From Bagarius yarrelli (taxonomy: Eukaryota; Chordata; Actinopteri; Siluriformes; Sisoridae): DNA of 64,000 bases. The stretch is taken from contig VCAZ01000035.1 in NCBI GenBank assembly GCA_005784505.1, forward strand, positions 2,217,001-2,281,000, written 5' to 3'. Positions 32,401 through 47,100 of the stretch are shown here, in pieces. The notes beneath the pieces are model-generated. The model saw nothing but the letters and a program-made list of their open reading frames with translations. It was not told where the DNA came from and made no database searches. The first letter of the stretch is position 1. Each line of letters begins with the position of its first letter. The position numbers and the translations under genes were made by a program.

Positions 32401-35400
32401 CTAGGAGGATGTTAGAAATGAAGCTACCAGGCAGAAGGCAAAGAGGAAGACCAAAAAGGAGAAATATGGATGCGATAAACGAGGACATGAAGTTAGTGGG
32501 TGTGAGTGAAGAGGATATATTGTGAAGATGTGTTTCTTTTGACCAAATTCATTTTTACATTTAGTCCTCCACACACCTAGAAATGCTTTTCACTAGATTT
32601 TGGATCAGGACTGATTAGCCATAAAATAAGTACTGCGATATAGTGGTATTGTTGAGTGAGCAAGTCTGGGGTGCAGTCAGTATTTTTAATTTATCCCAAA
32701 GACGTTTTTAAGTTCAGGACACACACGTTGTATTACTGTAAATATAACCAGCCATGTCTTCATGGAGCTCAGGGACATAATGCACAGAGCAAGGGCCGGT
32801 GTCATAGGGAAAAACTTGTGAGCCGTGCCCCTACCAAAAGGTTGTTGTGCCCCCCTACATATTTTTCTATTCATTTAATATATATCTTAAATACTTAGAA
32901 GTTAAACATTAAATATTTTATGGTTTTTTAAAAAAAAAAGAAAAACCCGTTTCTCTCTGATTGGTTGCATTACGTCTCAAGCGTCATTAGATCTTTGGCA
33001 TATTGATGTGTATGCAGAGTAAATCTTTTTAGGGTTTAGGGTTTTTTTTCAAAATGTAAATGTTTTAAATTATGCGTTTATGTTAATTTCGGTAAATTTA
33101 AACGTGACTCTTGGCTATTAGTACATAATCACAGCATATCATTGTCAATCTGTTTTGTTTTTATCAATTAGTTTGTGCTTCTCTTGGTCACTTTACAGGA
33201 AATAAGCTAACAGTCCGTACCAGTGTGAGTTGCCCTGTATTTACATTTACATTTGCCAGACACCCTTATCCAGAGAGACTTACAATATTCCTTGTTATAC
33301 AACTGAACAATTGGGGGTTAAGGGCCCTGCTCAGGGGTCCGACAGTGGTGGCTTGGTGGAGCTGGGAATCGAACCCACAACCTTCGGGTTGGTAATCCAA
33401 TACCTTAACCATGAGCCACCACTTCCACGTATTGTTTGTATGTATGTTATTTCTGCTGATTGTGTGCCCCCTCTTTAAAAGCCGCATGCCCCCCTGTTAG
33501 TTATGAACAGAGATAGACAATAAACTCCAGCAAATCCCTGTGACCCTGAATGAAGGAATAAGCGGGTATAGAAGATAAATGAATGAATGAATGAATGAAT
33601 GCTGGAAACTTTATGGCATTTAAAAAAAAGACACAGGTATAAAGATGGGCTGGTAAGGTGTCCACCAAATTTTGGTCGCATAGTGTCAGAAATAAAATAG
33701 TGTTGTTTTTATGGTCTGTTAACAAGAATAAAATTTCATAGTTGGTTTTATGTTGCCATGCCAACGCACAGACTGACCCACAGCCTGTAGTAAGTGAGGT
33801 AAACATTTTGTTGAGATATTTTTTTTTTGTTGCAAAGATCAGAACTTGTGAGCATGTGGTGAGCAAAGACAAGCACTCTTTAAATGCCACATATTTTTTT
33901 TTATAAAATTAGTAAACTGTAACGTATTTCCTACCTACACTTTTCAGGTAGTAGATATGCTGATTGTATTGATTTTACAATCTAATTAAATTAGTGGAAA
34001 TGTATTAAAAATAAAAAAACGGTTCCCCTGCTAAACAAACCAAATAATGCATTTGTTTTTACCCTCCATGATGGACATATGGACTGCCCTTCTGCATGTT
34101 CGTGGAACACTACTCTGTCGTGGGCCGTGAGCAATGGAAGGACAACTCCGACTAGGGACCATACCAGCCCTGAGAAACACAAGCAGTGTGTTAATCTGTC
34201 ACAAATAAAAATCAAAACCTCTCAAGCCCTAAATATGAACCTACCGGTGGATTTCCGGTGGCTCTCGTCTGATTTTGGCACTTTGCTCCATCACCTCCTT
34301 AGCCACCTTCCCACTGTGAGAAAAAGAAAACACAAACCAAATTTACTGAATGAAATAATTGTTCATTTAAACTTAACATCTGTACATATCACAGGACATC
34401 ACAGCAGAAGTAGGAAAACTATCACAGTGGCAGGAAATTGACTGCTTAAACAGATTTAGGTTCTCATCCAAAGCGACTTATAATTATCTCTTCTATACAG
34501 TTGAGTAATTAGCAGTTAAGGGCCTTGCTCAGGGGCCCAGCATCTTCCAAGTAACAGTGCACCACTGCACTGCCACTTCCAATAAGTTTTATTGGAGAAA
34601 TTGTAAGACAAACCCTAAAAAACGTCTTTAGCAAATAAAAAATAAATAAGAATGGTAATATGTTCAACAAAAACACATACAAACGGAGCTTCGGGTGAAT
34701 GCTAGTTTACTTTAGCTGCAATAACATGGAATACGGTTCAACTGTATCACATGTGCATTAGCATGACTTTACGACAGTATTACTACAACAGACAATAACA
34801 ATGAAGACAAACCACAAGAAATTATAATAGACGTAAATACGGCATGATAGGCAATGAACGTTACTTCACAGTAGTTTTGTTTGTGATTCTAGAGTGTGTG
34901 GTAATTGTTTACTGTTGCGCATGATTTATAATCTGGTAGTCTCGGCTACGGATGCCACACCTAGGAACTGTTGGCTGAATGTCTGAAGCACATGGCACAC
35001 AAAACTGAAAATGTGTTTAGAAAGTCACGCTGGATGAATTCCTCTAGATTTCCAGGTGTGTTATGTTTTCGGTGTCATTTATTTTATTTTATTTTATTTT
35101 ATTTTATTTCAACAATAGATATTGTATCAAGCAGCTTTACACAGAATGCAGGAAGAAACCTTACGAGGAACCAGACTTAGAAGGGAACCCATCCTTATCT
35201 GGGTAAAACTGAAATTATGAGGATCATCTTATCACTGAATTTTACAAATTATGTAAGGTCCTTAATTTGCACAAGGTTCTTAATGAAACGCTCTATAGTT
35301 GCATGCCAAAACCTGACTTTACATGACTTTACTTTACTTTATTGGTTGCTTCACCCCTTTTGGTCAATAAAAGCTTCTACAGTATGCGCAGACCTTCTGC

Positions 35401-36806
35401 TGTTAGTCTAAGAGGTTGGCTTAGTAACATTAGTAACAGGTGACTGTGCAGGTAATGAGGTCTGTGGTTGTCTTGGCTGGTAATGTTTGCAGGTGTATGG
35501 AAGTTGAACTAACACGCAGTTCGTATCCGTTCACAGGAATTGAAGCGAGTTTACCTGTATCTGAAACGACTGCCTTTAAAGAAGAGATTACTGCTGGACA
35601 CTGTCCGTACTTGACTGGATTTCTCAAACCTAGAAAAGACAATTTGGATAGGATTATATCCAAATGTACTAAACTAATAATGCAGAATAATAATTGCTGT
35701 AGCAAAAATATTGTAATAAAAAATATTGTAGTCAAGACCTGCCCAGTGCAGTTTGGTAACCTTGATTTAATTATTTATTTTCTGGGTATAATAGGCTTTA
35801 TATAGAGTAGGTTTTGGAAAGATGCTCATCAGGTGACTCACTGATAAAAAGCCTGGTTCTCCACTCCACACTTCCACAGGTGCTTACAGGCTTCAGGCGT
35901 CGGTGCAAAGTAGGTCAGGATGATATTCTGATCCTAAGTGAAGGAAAAAGGGAAACAGATCACAACGTGCATCATTTCATATTTGGATTAAAAAGCTGGC
36001 CGGTTGTTGTAAAAGCTGTGACACATTTTTGCCCAGTTTTTTTACCCCGTCTGCAAAATGAATGCAGGTGTCATAAACAGATGTAACATATGAAAAAAAA
36101 TGTTAGTTTTTTCAGCCATTACATCTCTGTTGTATTGCATCCGATAATTAACAGTGGACATGTTTAAATGTTAGTTGTCTTGATGTTGGTTTGTTCCATT
36201 TGTTTTCATTTCATGTTATACAACTGAGCAATCGGGGGTTAAGGGCCTTGCTCAGGGGCCCAGCAGTGGTGGCTTAGTGGTGCTGGGAATCAAACCTGGG
36301 TCTTCAAGTTGGTAGTCCAACACCTTCACCACTGCGCTACTACTTCCCCACACCTACCCTCTGCTGATTCAGGTGTTTTCAGTCAATCAAAAGCTTGACA
36401 ATACCATTTCAGATGAGAAGAGGGGCATTTGATATCTCCTAACCTGTGATTGACTAAACACACATGAACCAGGTAATCAGCAGTGGGTATGGCAGGGGTA
36501 GCTGGAGAACATGGGTTACCCAGCCCTTATAAAGATGAGTTAGGTGTTTTTGCGCAGGTTTGTTTATATTATTCACCTGTGCTTAATTCTGTCCCTGCAT
36601 CACCAGCTGGTTATTATTACCATAAAAATATTTAACTCAAAATCACATTTATGAAAATGATCATGTTGTGTAATTATTAATGTAGTGTTTTTTCTTATAT
36701 ATACACATACTTCCAGTTGGTTTGCATAAATGTGGAAGGTCCTCCCCTCAAACTTCATTTTGGTGACCTCGTTCCTGTTCATAAACAGTGAACAGTTATC
36801 TACAGT

Positions 36807-36842
<36 letters not shown>

Positions 36843-37797
36843 AATCATGTAAATGCAACATGACAGATTTTTCCAACTGACCATTTGAGGAAATGCACTC
36901 TCCGGTTTCCTTGAAGCACCACAAAGCCCGAGGGAGTGAAACCCAAAAATGCAGCATTTCCCGACACATCCTGCGTTAAAAAAGGGGGGAAAAAATCCAC
37001 AGACTCAAAATGTGTTTTAAACTCCCTGTTATGGTTTAAATGTTTTATTCCACGGTATAAGCAAGAGTACATGTAATGACAAATCAGGGCTCTCTCTCTC
37101 TCTCTGTCTATAATCAAATAAAATTGATTATAGACATGTAACATTTATAGTGTGTGATTATTCAAGGATTGACAATAATTAGTCATATTAAGTTTCACAT
37201 TAAGGGGGACCCCAATTACAATTCTGCTTAGGAGCCCCTAAAATCTTGAGCTGGTGCTGGTTTATTCCCAGTATAGATCTCCATGCTTTATATAAAGACA
37301 AAATCCTGAAAAATGTGCATAATATTGACCTTACAAGGGTGCGGATCGACTCCGTACATCTCCAAAGTCCGAGCCTTTTTTAAGAAATTTAGCTCTGAAG
37401 TTTCCGGAGACTGGCCGCTGGTAAAGGAGTAAAAGAGTTGTGTAGTAATGTTCACACCACATACTAATTACAGCACATTTAAAAAAAGGAAAAATATGAC
37501 ATACATTTCAAGTGGCAAAAAAACCCTGATTAGATTCTCTTAGCAAGACACTAGTCTCAGGAGATTTATCTGGAGTGTTTTATTTCATGAACATTATTCT
37601 ATTAATAAACAGGTCTTATCGGGAGACAAATATAGAGCTTAATTATTAGCGTAATTATGTTCTTACATGAGCTCGGTTTTGTGAATTTCAGCTATGCGGC
37701 GTTCAAGGCGTTCAGAGTGCTTGGGGAAGAACTGGAATTTGGAGCTGTAGCCCTCTGGATGCTTCTCTGGAGTGTAATCTCCCGTTTCAGCTGAATG

Positions 37798-37836
<39 letters not shown>

Positions 37837-40800
37837 AAAAAGAAGAAAACAGAAAGAAAGAAGAGAGAAAAAGCTCCCATTAATGCACAGTTACATATTG
37901 GCAGCCTCTATCTAAGACATCATTGCCATCATTCTGGAAAAAACAACATGGTCTCTAAAAAAATTCCATATAAAGGAAAAATTCACACTTTTTTGGGGTA
38001 TAATAGAACTTTATTTGCAAAACATCCTCCACATCTCTGCTGCGAACACACACAGAGTTGTCTCGCCCACTCATGATGGATGTGTATTACACATCTGGTG
38101 TTATGCTGCAAAAGCATTTGGAATACAATTTTTTCTATCCAGTCAATTGAATGATTTAAAATAATTTGGGGTTTTTTCCCAAGGCTATCTAAAAAAAACA
38201 TACATCAGTAGACAATATGGACAAAAGTATTGGGACACCTGACTATCACATCCTTATATGCTTTTTTAAGGCATTTTTTGTCTTTATTGATAAGAAAGAG
38301 GGTTGAAATGGGAGAGATAGAAAGAGGGGTGGGACCGGAAGGGACCCGAGGCGGAATCCGTCATAAATCCGTCATTTGTTGCATATATAGCCAGAATTTT
38401 GAGATGCGTTTTGACAATTCAAAACCACCATGTAGCTTATGTAGCTTATTGTATGATGGCTTCAATGCCTGGTGGGCACCTTCAAGATTCTGCAGTTTGA
38501 TGTGTGTGTGTGTGTGTGTGTATCAAACTTACATCCTGAAATGAGTCTTTAAACAATTTTTAGGTTAACAAATAAGAAAAAATCACATAAAATTTTCGGA
38601 ATTTAGTGTACAAAGACCTTTACTCCTATAATAACCTCTGCACTTCTGGGAAGCCTGTAGGGATTTTCCAAATTCAGCCACATCAGTGGAAATGAGCTCA
38701 GGAAGTAATGTTGGGGAGGAGTTCTGGGGTGCAATTGGTGTAAGCGTTTATCCCAGCGGTGTTCATGTAAGGGCTATATGCAGAACCCTTAAGGTCTTTC
38801 ACTCCAATTATAACACACCAAGACATTCCAGTCACCTGTATTCTTTTAACTTTGTGGAAACGGTTTGGGAAAGATACACATATGGATGTGTTGGTAAGGT
38901 GTCCACAGACGTTCGGACAATTTAGAAAGACATTTGACTCTTTTGGGATGCTCTTTAAAAAGTGTAATCAATTATAGATCCTATTATAGAAGAATTCTAA
39001 ACCATTTTTATAAAAGTGACAGAATATCTTTGCGTTTTTTTATTTTTATTGATTTTGTTAAGTGCGGACTCATAATCTAGTGCGAATATTACTTTATTTA
39101 TTGTCACAAAAGGTCACGATTAAAGATATACCTTCATATAATTACACTCAGTGGACGTTTTACATACAAAGTTCTATTATAAAATGTATTTTTAATACCA
39201 GCAGTTGCAGTCCTGTAAAGAACAGCGCACCTTCGAACCTGTCTCAGAATGTCATTACCTTGTAGGATATAAGCAGCAAGCAGGGCAGCGTCGGCGCTCT
39301 TGCATAGCAGTCGGCCATGGTACAAATCTCTCTTAATCTGCAAAAAGACCAAATATCTGAAAACAACATCAATAAAAAAACATTGTTAGATCCGATTAGT
39401 GCACATACTAAATGTTTGGTCCCAATTTTTAACAGGAATGTTACATTAACAGTAGCTGAGATCTTGCTATGATTTATATTTGTAACCGGAAACAACTTTA
39501 CTTTAAGGTTGCGTTAGTGTATCGAACTGACATTATTTATTGTAGAATTTGTTGTCGTATTGTATATATTATATATAATGTTACTGGATTGACCACAATG
39601 CTGCCAAATTCTGTGAAGTGATTGGTCAAAAGGTAATTTCTTAATCGATTCAGATATTAGTTTCTCCATAATTCCAATCGCAACCTTTTATCACAACCTG
39701 TTCACTTCAGGGGTCGCCACCATGAACCATCTACCTCCTCTTAACCCTATCCTCTGCATCCTCTTTACTCACACCCACTAACATTATGTCCTCATTTATC
39801 ACATCCATATCCCTTCTCTTTGGCCTTTTGCCTCCTGCCTGCAGCTCCATTTCCAGTATGTCCACTATCCCTGCTCCTTTTTACAATTCGGAACTATCTC
39901 ACTCTAACCTGTCTGACTCTCTGTCATACATCCAACATGAGCCGTCCCCTTGATGTGCTTGTTCCTAATCCTGTCCAACCTTGTTGCTCCCAAAGAGAAC
40001 CTCAACATCTTCAGCTCTACTACCTCCAACTCTTCCTCCTGTCTCTAAACCGTCCAACATAGCTGCTCTCACTCAACGTGGTCTTCTTCACCTTTCTAAT
40101 CATTCTTGCTGATATTCTTCTGACGTGCATCTCTCCTAACATGTTTCTCCACCCGTTTAACCTGTCTGCACTCGTTTCTTCACCTCTAGCAGACACTGGA
40201 TTTAATGTAAGAATAATTATCATTTATTCATTCATCTTCTATATCTGCTTATTCCCTAATTCAGGGTTCACAGGGATCTGCTAGAGTCTATCCCAGCCGT
40301 CTCTGAAAGGACGAAAGGCAGGAGGGGTACACCCTGGACAGGTCGCCAGTCCATCACAGGGCCACACACACACAGACACACACTCACTCCTACGGAAAAT
40401 TTAGAATCAACAATCAACCTAACATATGTGTTTTTGGACTGTGGGAGGAAACCAGAGAACCCAGAGTAAACCCACGCAAGCACGGAGAGAAAATGCAAAC
40501 TCCACACAGAAAAACTTCTGCCTCCTGAAATCGAACCCGGGACCTTCTTGCTGTGAGGCAACAGTGCCAACCACTAAGCCACCATGCTGCCCCGAACAAT
40601 AATTAACAAATAAAAAAATAACAATGCTAAAAAAAAACAGATGTCATCTTTAATATTATATAAGTTATAATACTAAAACCTTGCACTTGTCAGTACTTTA
40701 AAACAGTCTTAGGAACAGAGGACTTCCTGTTTCTACTCTATTATACTACTATATATAGCTAAACATAGTATTTTTCATATTTTTCATATTCAATCAAGTT

Positions 40801-43800
40801 AAAAGCTGCTGTAACAGTTATGAGCTGTAACAGACCATAGCTTGCCCATCTTATACAACATATAATGCTAATAATACTTCAGAATAAATATATAAATAAA
40901 TAGTTAACATTTCAATAAAGATGCATTATTTATTAATACATTTATAAACAAATTGCCAATTTTAGCAAACTTCTGTAGCTATGAGAGGAATGGAAAAACT
41001 CCTTGTCATCCATTATTTTCCTCTAACAAGTCCCACAATTGTTTACTTCTTACTGCAACCTTAATGTAAAGCTGTTCCTCTGAAATGACTATAATAAATA
41101 TGGACAAAATGGATCATGTTTTTAAATAACGATGATGATGATGATCATTACTGTTATTATTCTTATTACTATGACTGTTATTATTATTATTATTTAGGTC
41201 ACAGTGGACTGAAGCACCTGGTAATCTCCTCTTTGAGAGCCACAGGATCGGGGGGATAGAACTTCACGCGTAAACACATGATGAACGGTGGCTGTGCTAA
41301 AGTACAAAAAAAGACATGATATCACAAAACTAATACAGTGTATTGTCTTTTACAGCCCAGCAAGGCCACAGTACATACCAGGAAGTACTGTAAAAGGAAT
41401 AAAAGTACGATAAAAAGGAAAACTTACATCTCATCTGTTTGGTAATTGGCTTGTTTAATTCTAACCAATGCTGAAATGACAAAAAGAAAAGAAAATAAGT
41501 CATACTGAAATATACATTATATACATTTACAGTATATAGACAGAAGAATTTGGACACCTGACCATCACATCCATATGTGTTTTTTTGAACATACACACTT
41601 CTGGAAAGTCTTTTCACTACATTGTGCTGAAAGACTGCAGGGGATTTGTTCTTTTAGCAACAATACTTTAAGTGAGATCAGAGGTTGAGTCAAGAGCTCT
41701 GGGCAGGACATCTTAAGTTATTTCAGTCCCAATTTAACACACCATGGAGCTCAGGTCCATTTGCACAGAAATAATGTTATGCTGAAACATGGGCCGTGTT
41801 CGGGCATTTTAGTTCCAGTTAAGAAAAAATGTAATGCTACAACATACAAACACAACATCAACCTTTGTGGACTGTGCTGGTAAGATGTCCACAAACTTTT
41901 GGCCATATAATCAGTAAGCACAAAGCGGCATGTGTCTTTAAATTTCAAATATATTGTTGTTTAATCACAGCAAATCAGCATAAACAATAAACAAACTGCT
42001 TTAAATTTGATAGCAATTTTTTGTATCTATTATAAAATAAAGATTTAATATTATAAATATATATTATATAATTATTCATGCATTCATTCATCCTCTATAC
42101 CTGCTTATTCCCTAATTCAGGGTCACAGGGATCTGCTGGAGTCTATCCCAGCCATCTCTGAAAGGGTGAAAGGCAGGAGGGGTACACCCTGGACAGGACA
42201 CCAGTCCATCACAGGGCCACACACACTCACACTCAACCTTATGGGCGATTTAAAATCATCAATTAACCCAACATACATGTTTTTGGACTTTCGGGGAGAA
42301 ACTGGACTACCAAGAGTAAATCCACGGAAGCGCGGGGAGAACATACAAACTATAGACAGAAAGGCCCCTGCCTGGGGATCGAACCCGGGTCCTTTTTGCT
42401 GTGAGGCATCAGTGCTAACCACAAAGCCACCGTGCTGCCCCTATATAAATATTATATTGCTAAAAATATTATACTTCACTTAAATGCTATATATTTATAT
42501 GATAAAGATCATATAAAATAAAATAAAGAAATTTAAAACGTATATGTTTTAAAGATTTTTGATGCGTAAAAAAAATTTGTAATTCATTCATTAATTTATC
42601 TTCTATATCTGCTTATTCCCTGTTTCGGGGTCACAGGGATCTGCTGAAGTTTATCCCAGCTGTCTCTGAAAAAGCAAAAGACAGTAAAGGTACACCCTGG
42701 ACAGGTTGCCAGTCCATCACGGGCAATTAGGAATGACCAATCAATCTAACGTACATGTTTTTGGACTGTGGGAGGAAACCGGAGAACCCGGAGTAAACCC
42801 ACGCAATCACAGGGAGAACATGCAAACTCCACACAGACCTTCTTCTTGCTAACCACTAAGCCACTGTGCTGCCCAGAATTTATAATTGTAAAATTAAAAA
42901 AAACAATTAAAATCATATATAATAATCCCAGGACAATAATTTATCTATTTATATTGAACACAACAACACATTTGTAAACAGGCATATAAGAAATATATGC
43001 AAAAGTGTACACAAATATTTTTCTGTAACTTACCCTCTGTTTCTCTGGGTCGACATATCTGATGCCAAAATAGTCTTTCTCTAACAGGCTTAAATGACGG
43101 CAAATCTGCTCAAAAATCCATCGTCCCTTTGCGTCTCTCTGTAACACGACAAAACAAACGTTTTCTTTTAAATATAATAAAGTAAATTATGCTCTAAATG
43201 ACTTGCACGTTAATCTGTATTTACATTTACAGCATTTTGCAGATGCTCTTATTATTTAACACTTGAGCAATTGGGGTTTCGGGGTTATGGGCCTTGCTCA
43301 GGGGCCCCAGAAGAGGCACTTTAACCACTGCGCTACCACTTTCTTCATAACTATCATTAACACGGTATTTGGCATACGCCCTTATCCAAAGCGACTAACA
43401 TTTATCTCTTTTATACAGCTGAGCAATTGAAGTTAAGGGTCTTGCTCAGGGGCCCAGCAGTTTTAACTTGGTGGGGTTTGAAATCTAACCCCGATCTTCC
43501 AATTAGCAGTCCAACACCTTGACCACTGCGCTACCACTTTTACACAGTTTGATTTATCTATGGTTGAAAGGGAATAGTGTCTAATATTTAGTTCGTAGTG
43601 AAATTTTGAAGATTTTTTTTTTTTTCATCTTCTGCCTGTGACGTGTTGGTCTATTTTCACTTTGGTTAATGGGTTGCTACATTAGCCACAGGCTGCTACA
43701 TTACCAGTGGGATTCAGTCCTCGCTTCATCTCTATCTAATGATAGAGCGCTCTCACCTCCTTATCTGTACACTCGAATCAGCTTCCAAAGCTTAATGCTT

Positions 43801-44158
43801 ATGACATTATAAATGTTTTTTACTAAATAACCGGGCCAACCTGAATAATTGTCCTGCTCTCTTTTTCTTGCCTGTTGCTGGATAATTGGGTGTCAATAAA
43901 GCAGCTCTTTTATTTTTGGCATGTGACAGCAAGAAAAATAAAATAAAATTATTGTAACCCTGTGTTATTAGTTAAGCAGACAATCACTTGTTTCCTAAAA
44001 GAATTATTAAAAGAAAAAAACACTAACCAACAAATTAGCACAAGACTCACTAAAGACACGACAAATGTTTGATTGGTACCAGATTTAATGTATTTAATGT
44101 ATCACAATTTTGTGTAAAAAACAACTTGATCAAAATCCTATTCTACGAACACATACAC

Positions 44159-44192
<34 letters not shown>

Positions 44193-47100
44193 GCATATTA
44201 AGATAGCAGTTAAATTCAGCCAGGCTATTTATCAGCATCATTTTACACAATAAACCACTATGCTATTTATTTTATTTTTATCTTAACCACACACACACAC
44301 ATACACACACACAGATAAACCACAAGGAATCCCCCGAGACTCTGAGATACATCCGATACATTCTCCTCACAGGCATTTTGTCAAAATGTTTACTTACACA
44401 TTAGCGTACAACTGTTATGTAAGATAGTTTAACAATGAATATAAAGAATCGATAATGCAGCATAAATAAATTATCTTTTTAATATATAATTTCCTGGTAT
44501 GATTTTAAGAGCATACCAAATGATGATCATTTAAAGTCCTTTTTTATTGACCCTTTGGTGCAGCCAGTGTGTATGTGTGTGTGTGTGTGTATAAGCACCT
44601 TGCCTGCGCTAGTTGATGAAGGACTTTTGTCCGAAACGTCCTGTTTCTCTTGTGACTTTGTGTGCTATGCACAAATTTATGCTAAAACATCCAACTATCC
44701 CCACAATAGAAGAAGCACTTTCAGAACCAACGTAAAATTCTCCTGGTTTCATAAGAAATCCAATATTTTATTAGTTTAAACAGATAATCTGATGGGTTTT
44801 TTTTTTTTTTACTTAAATTCCAACTTGTCTGTCTTTTAGCATGAGTGTACCTGTATGTGTGCGTGGATGGGTGGGCGTATGTATGAGAGAGAGACAGACA
44901 GAGATTGATATCCCCTCTAACAGCATGGCAGGCAGGAGCCACATGCAGTCAGCAATCTTTCAAAAGAAAAAGTGTCACATTACACTAATAAGCATTTTAT
45001 GTCTAGCTGTACCTCTCTGACCTCCTCAACAGCTTAATGAGGACAGGACAGTGCTTGAGGGAATGAAAAGCAGAGATGAGAGAGAAGGAGAGGAGAACAG
45101 AGGACAGACCTCCCCCTTTTTTTCCTCTCTACGCTCCACGCTTGTGTTTTCTTCGTCAAATCCCTTTTACCCCAGCGTTGGTGGGCTTCGATGTCTAGAT
45201 GACTTTTTATTGAGGCAGAAATAAAAGCAGAAGCAGCTGATGGAATCTGTCTGTTGCCATAGAGACCACAAGCTCACCTTGAATTCCAAGGACAGCGGAA
45301 TGTCGTAGTTGGAGAATGGCATTCCCAACTGCATCGAATATATGATGTCACCAACAAGGGCAAGCACTTAAACTGATTTATATCATACGTATTTACTTAA
45401 CAGAGCCATAAAAGCTCTGGAATTTAAACTTATCAGGATTTGTCTACCCTGAAATGTCTGGGTACTCTGAGGATGGAGGTGGGAGCTCAGTGGGCTGATA
45501 ATAAAAATGTTTTGGGTTTAATTCCCAGCACCACCAAGTTACCACTGCTGAGCCCTTAAGCAAGGCCCCTTACCTTTAATTGCTCAGTTGTATAATTAAA
45601 ATAAATGTAAGTTGATAATGGTGTCTGCCAATTGCTGTGAAAGTAATGCACCCTAAATGAAGGTTATACATCATGTTTTGTTACTTAGATATTTAAAACA
45701 ATTATATGGTTAGATATATATATAAGCAAATCCTATAACTACCAACTAGCCAACTATTAGTAGGTATCTTAAAGCTAATCTTTAAGCTAATGTATAAGGG
45801 ACACAATTTATCAGGGCATCCCTCCATGTGTGATATGCTGCTGTGGCACAGCATGAGCAACAGTTTTTTTGTTTTTTTTCCCCTAAAACATTACAGATGG
45901 GTTTGATGTTGTATAACAACATCTGGGCATGCTCCTGATGTGATGCTGTGGGTTTGGGGAAATGTGATGGCTGGTCAATGACTTTTTTTAGAGGCCATGC
46001 TTTGTCATGCACCAGGTGGAACCCAGGGCTCAGTGCCAAATATAAGGTCTGATAATTATTGTGATTATTTTATTTACAGCAGTAAAGGTAAAATTAGCTA
46101 GCACATAAGGTCTATGCGACCCTCCAAAGATCTTCCTCCTCGGACCTTAACTGACCCACTACTAAACTAGTCATGCTGAATAATGTTGCAAACAGCATGA
46201 CGTTCCCCTCTGGCACCGTTAGTCTTTCACATCTGTCACATGTGTTCAGTGTAAACCTGCTTTCATCCGTGAAGAGAAGACGAAGACGATGACAGACATG
46301 CCATTGTTGTGTTTTCTGCTAAATGCCTATGCATGGAGGTTCGAAAAATGCACACCGGTAGCTAGCTAGAGGTTATTTTGACTAACTCTGGCAGTGCTTC
46401 TCCTGCTTTTTTTTACACAAAGGAGCACATACTGGTCCTTCTACAGCCATGTCCAGATGTCTTTACCTAACATCTCCTCTTCAGGTATGTCCTCTATGCT
46501 CTTGAAGCTGTGTTGGAAACACATCCCGCCTTCCTGCGATGACACATTCATCCTGGAGGACTGGACTAGCTGGTACTGTTTGATGCTACAATAGGAACCC
46601 TAACCGAACACAAACCTAGAGACAAATTAGCGAGGAAGGATAAGAAGAGCGCAACTATCTGTAGCCATTATATAAGACGATCTATTTTATTTTCTTGTAC
46701 TCCCATAATAACCTTTCCATCAGATGATGGAGTATATTAGTGCGAATTTGCTCATTCAGCCATGATAGTATTATTGAGATAAGAAAAAGATTTTGGGAGG
46801 AGATCTGGATGGGACTCTGTTATTTTTAGTAAGGTTAAGCTCAGGGGCTTTGTGAACAGGGGCAATGTCATGCTGGAACAGTGTTTGGGTTCCAGAAGAC
46901 CCAAATATAATGTAAATCTACAATTGGCTTCCAATTTTGTGCAAACAGTCTGGGGAAGACACAAGTGTTCCCAAATTAAGTTTTCAAAACAAATATTTTA
47001 CGTATTTTAAATAAAGCTAGATGCTTTTCAATAAATTAACCAAATTCTATGATTATACTTCCTATACAATCGTCAGAAAAATCTATAAAAACACCTTATT

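Noticed and set aside
34314..35841. Apparent loss of the conserved FERM-adjacent exon of frmd5
   Set aside because: A closer reading of the minus strand found it at 35555-35629 with correct splice sites and phase.
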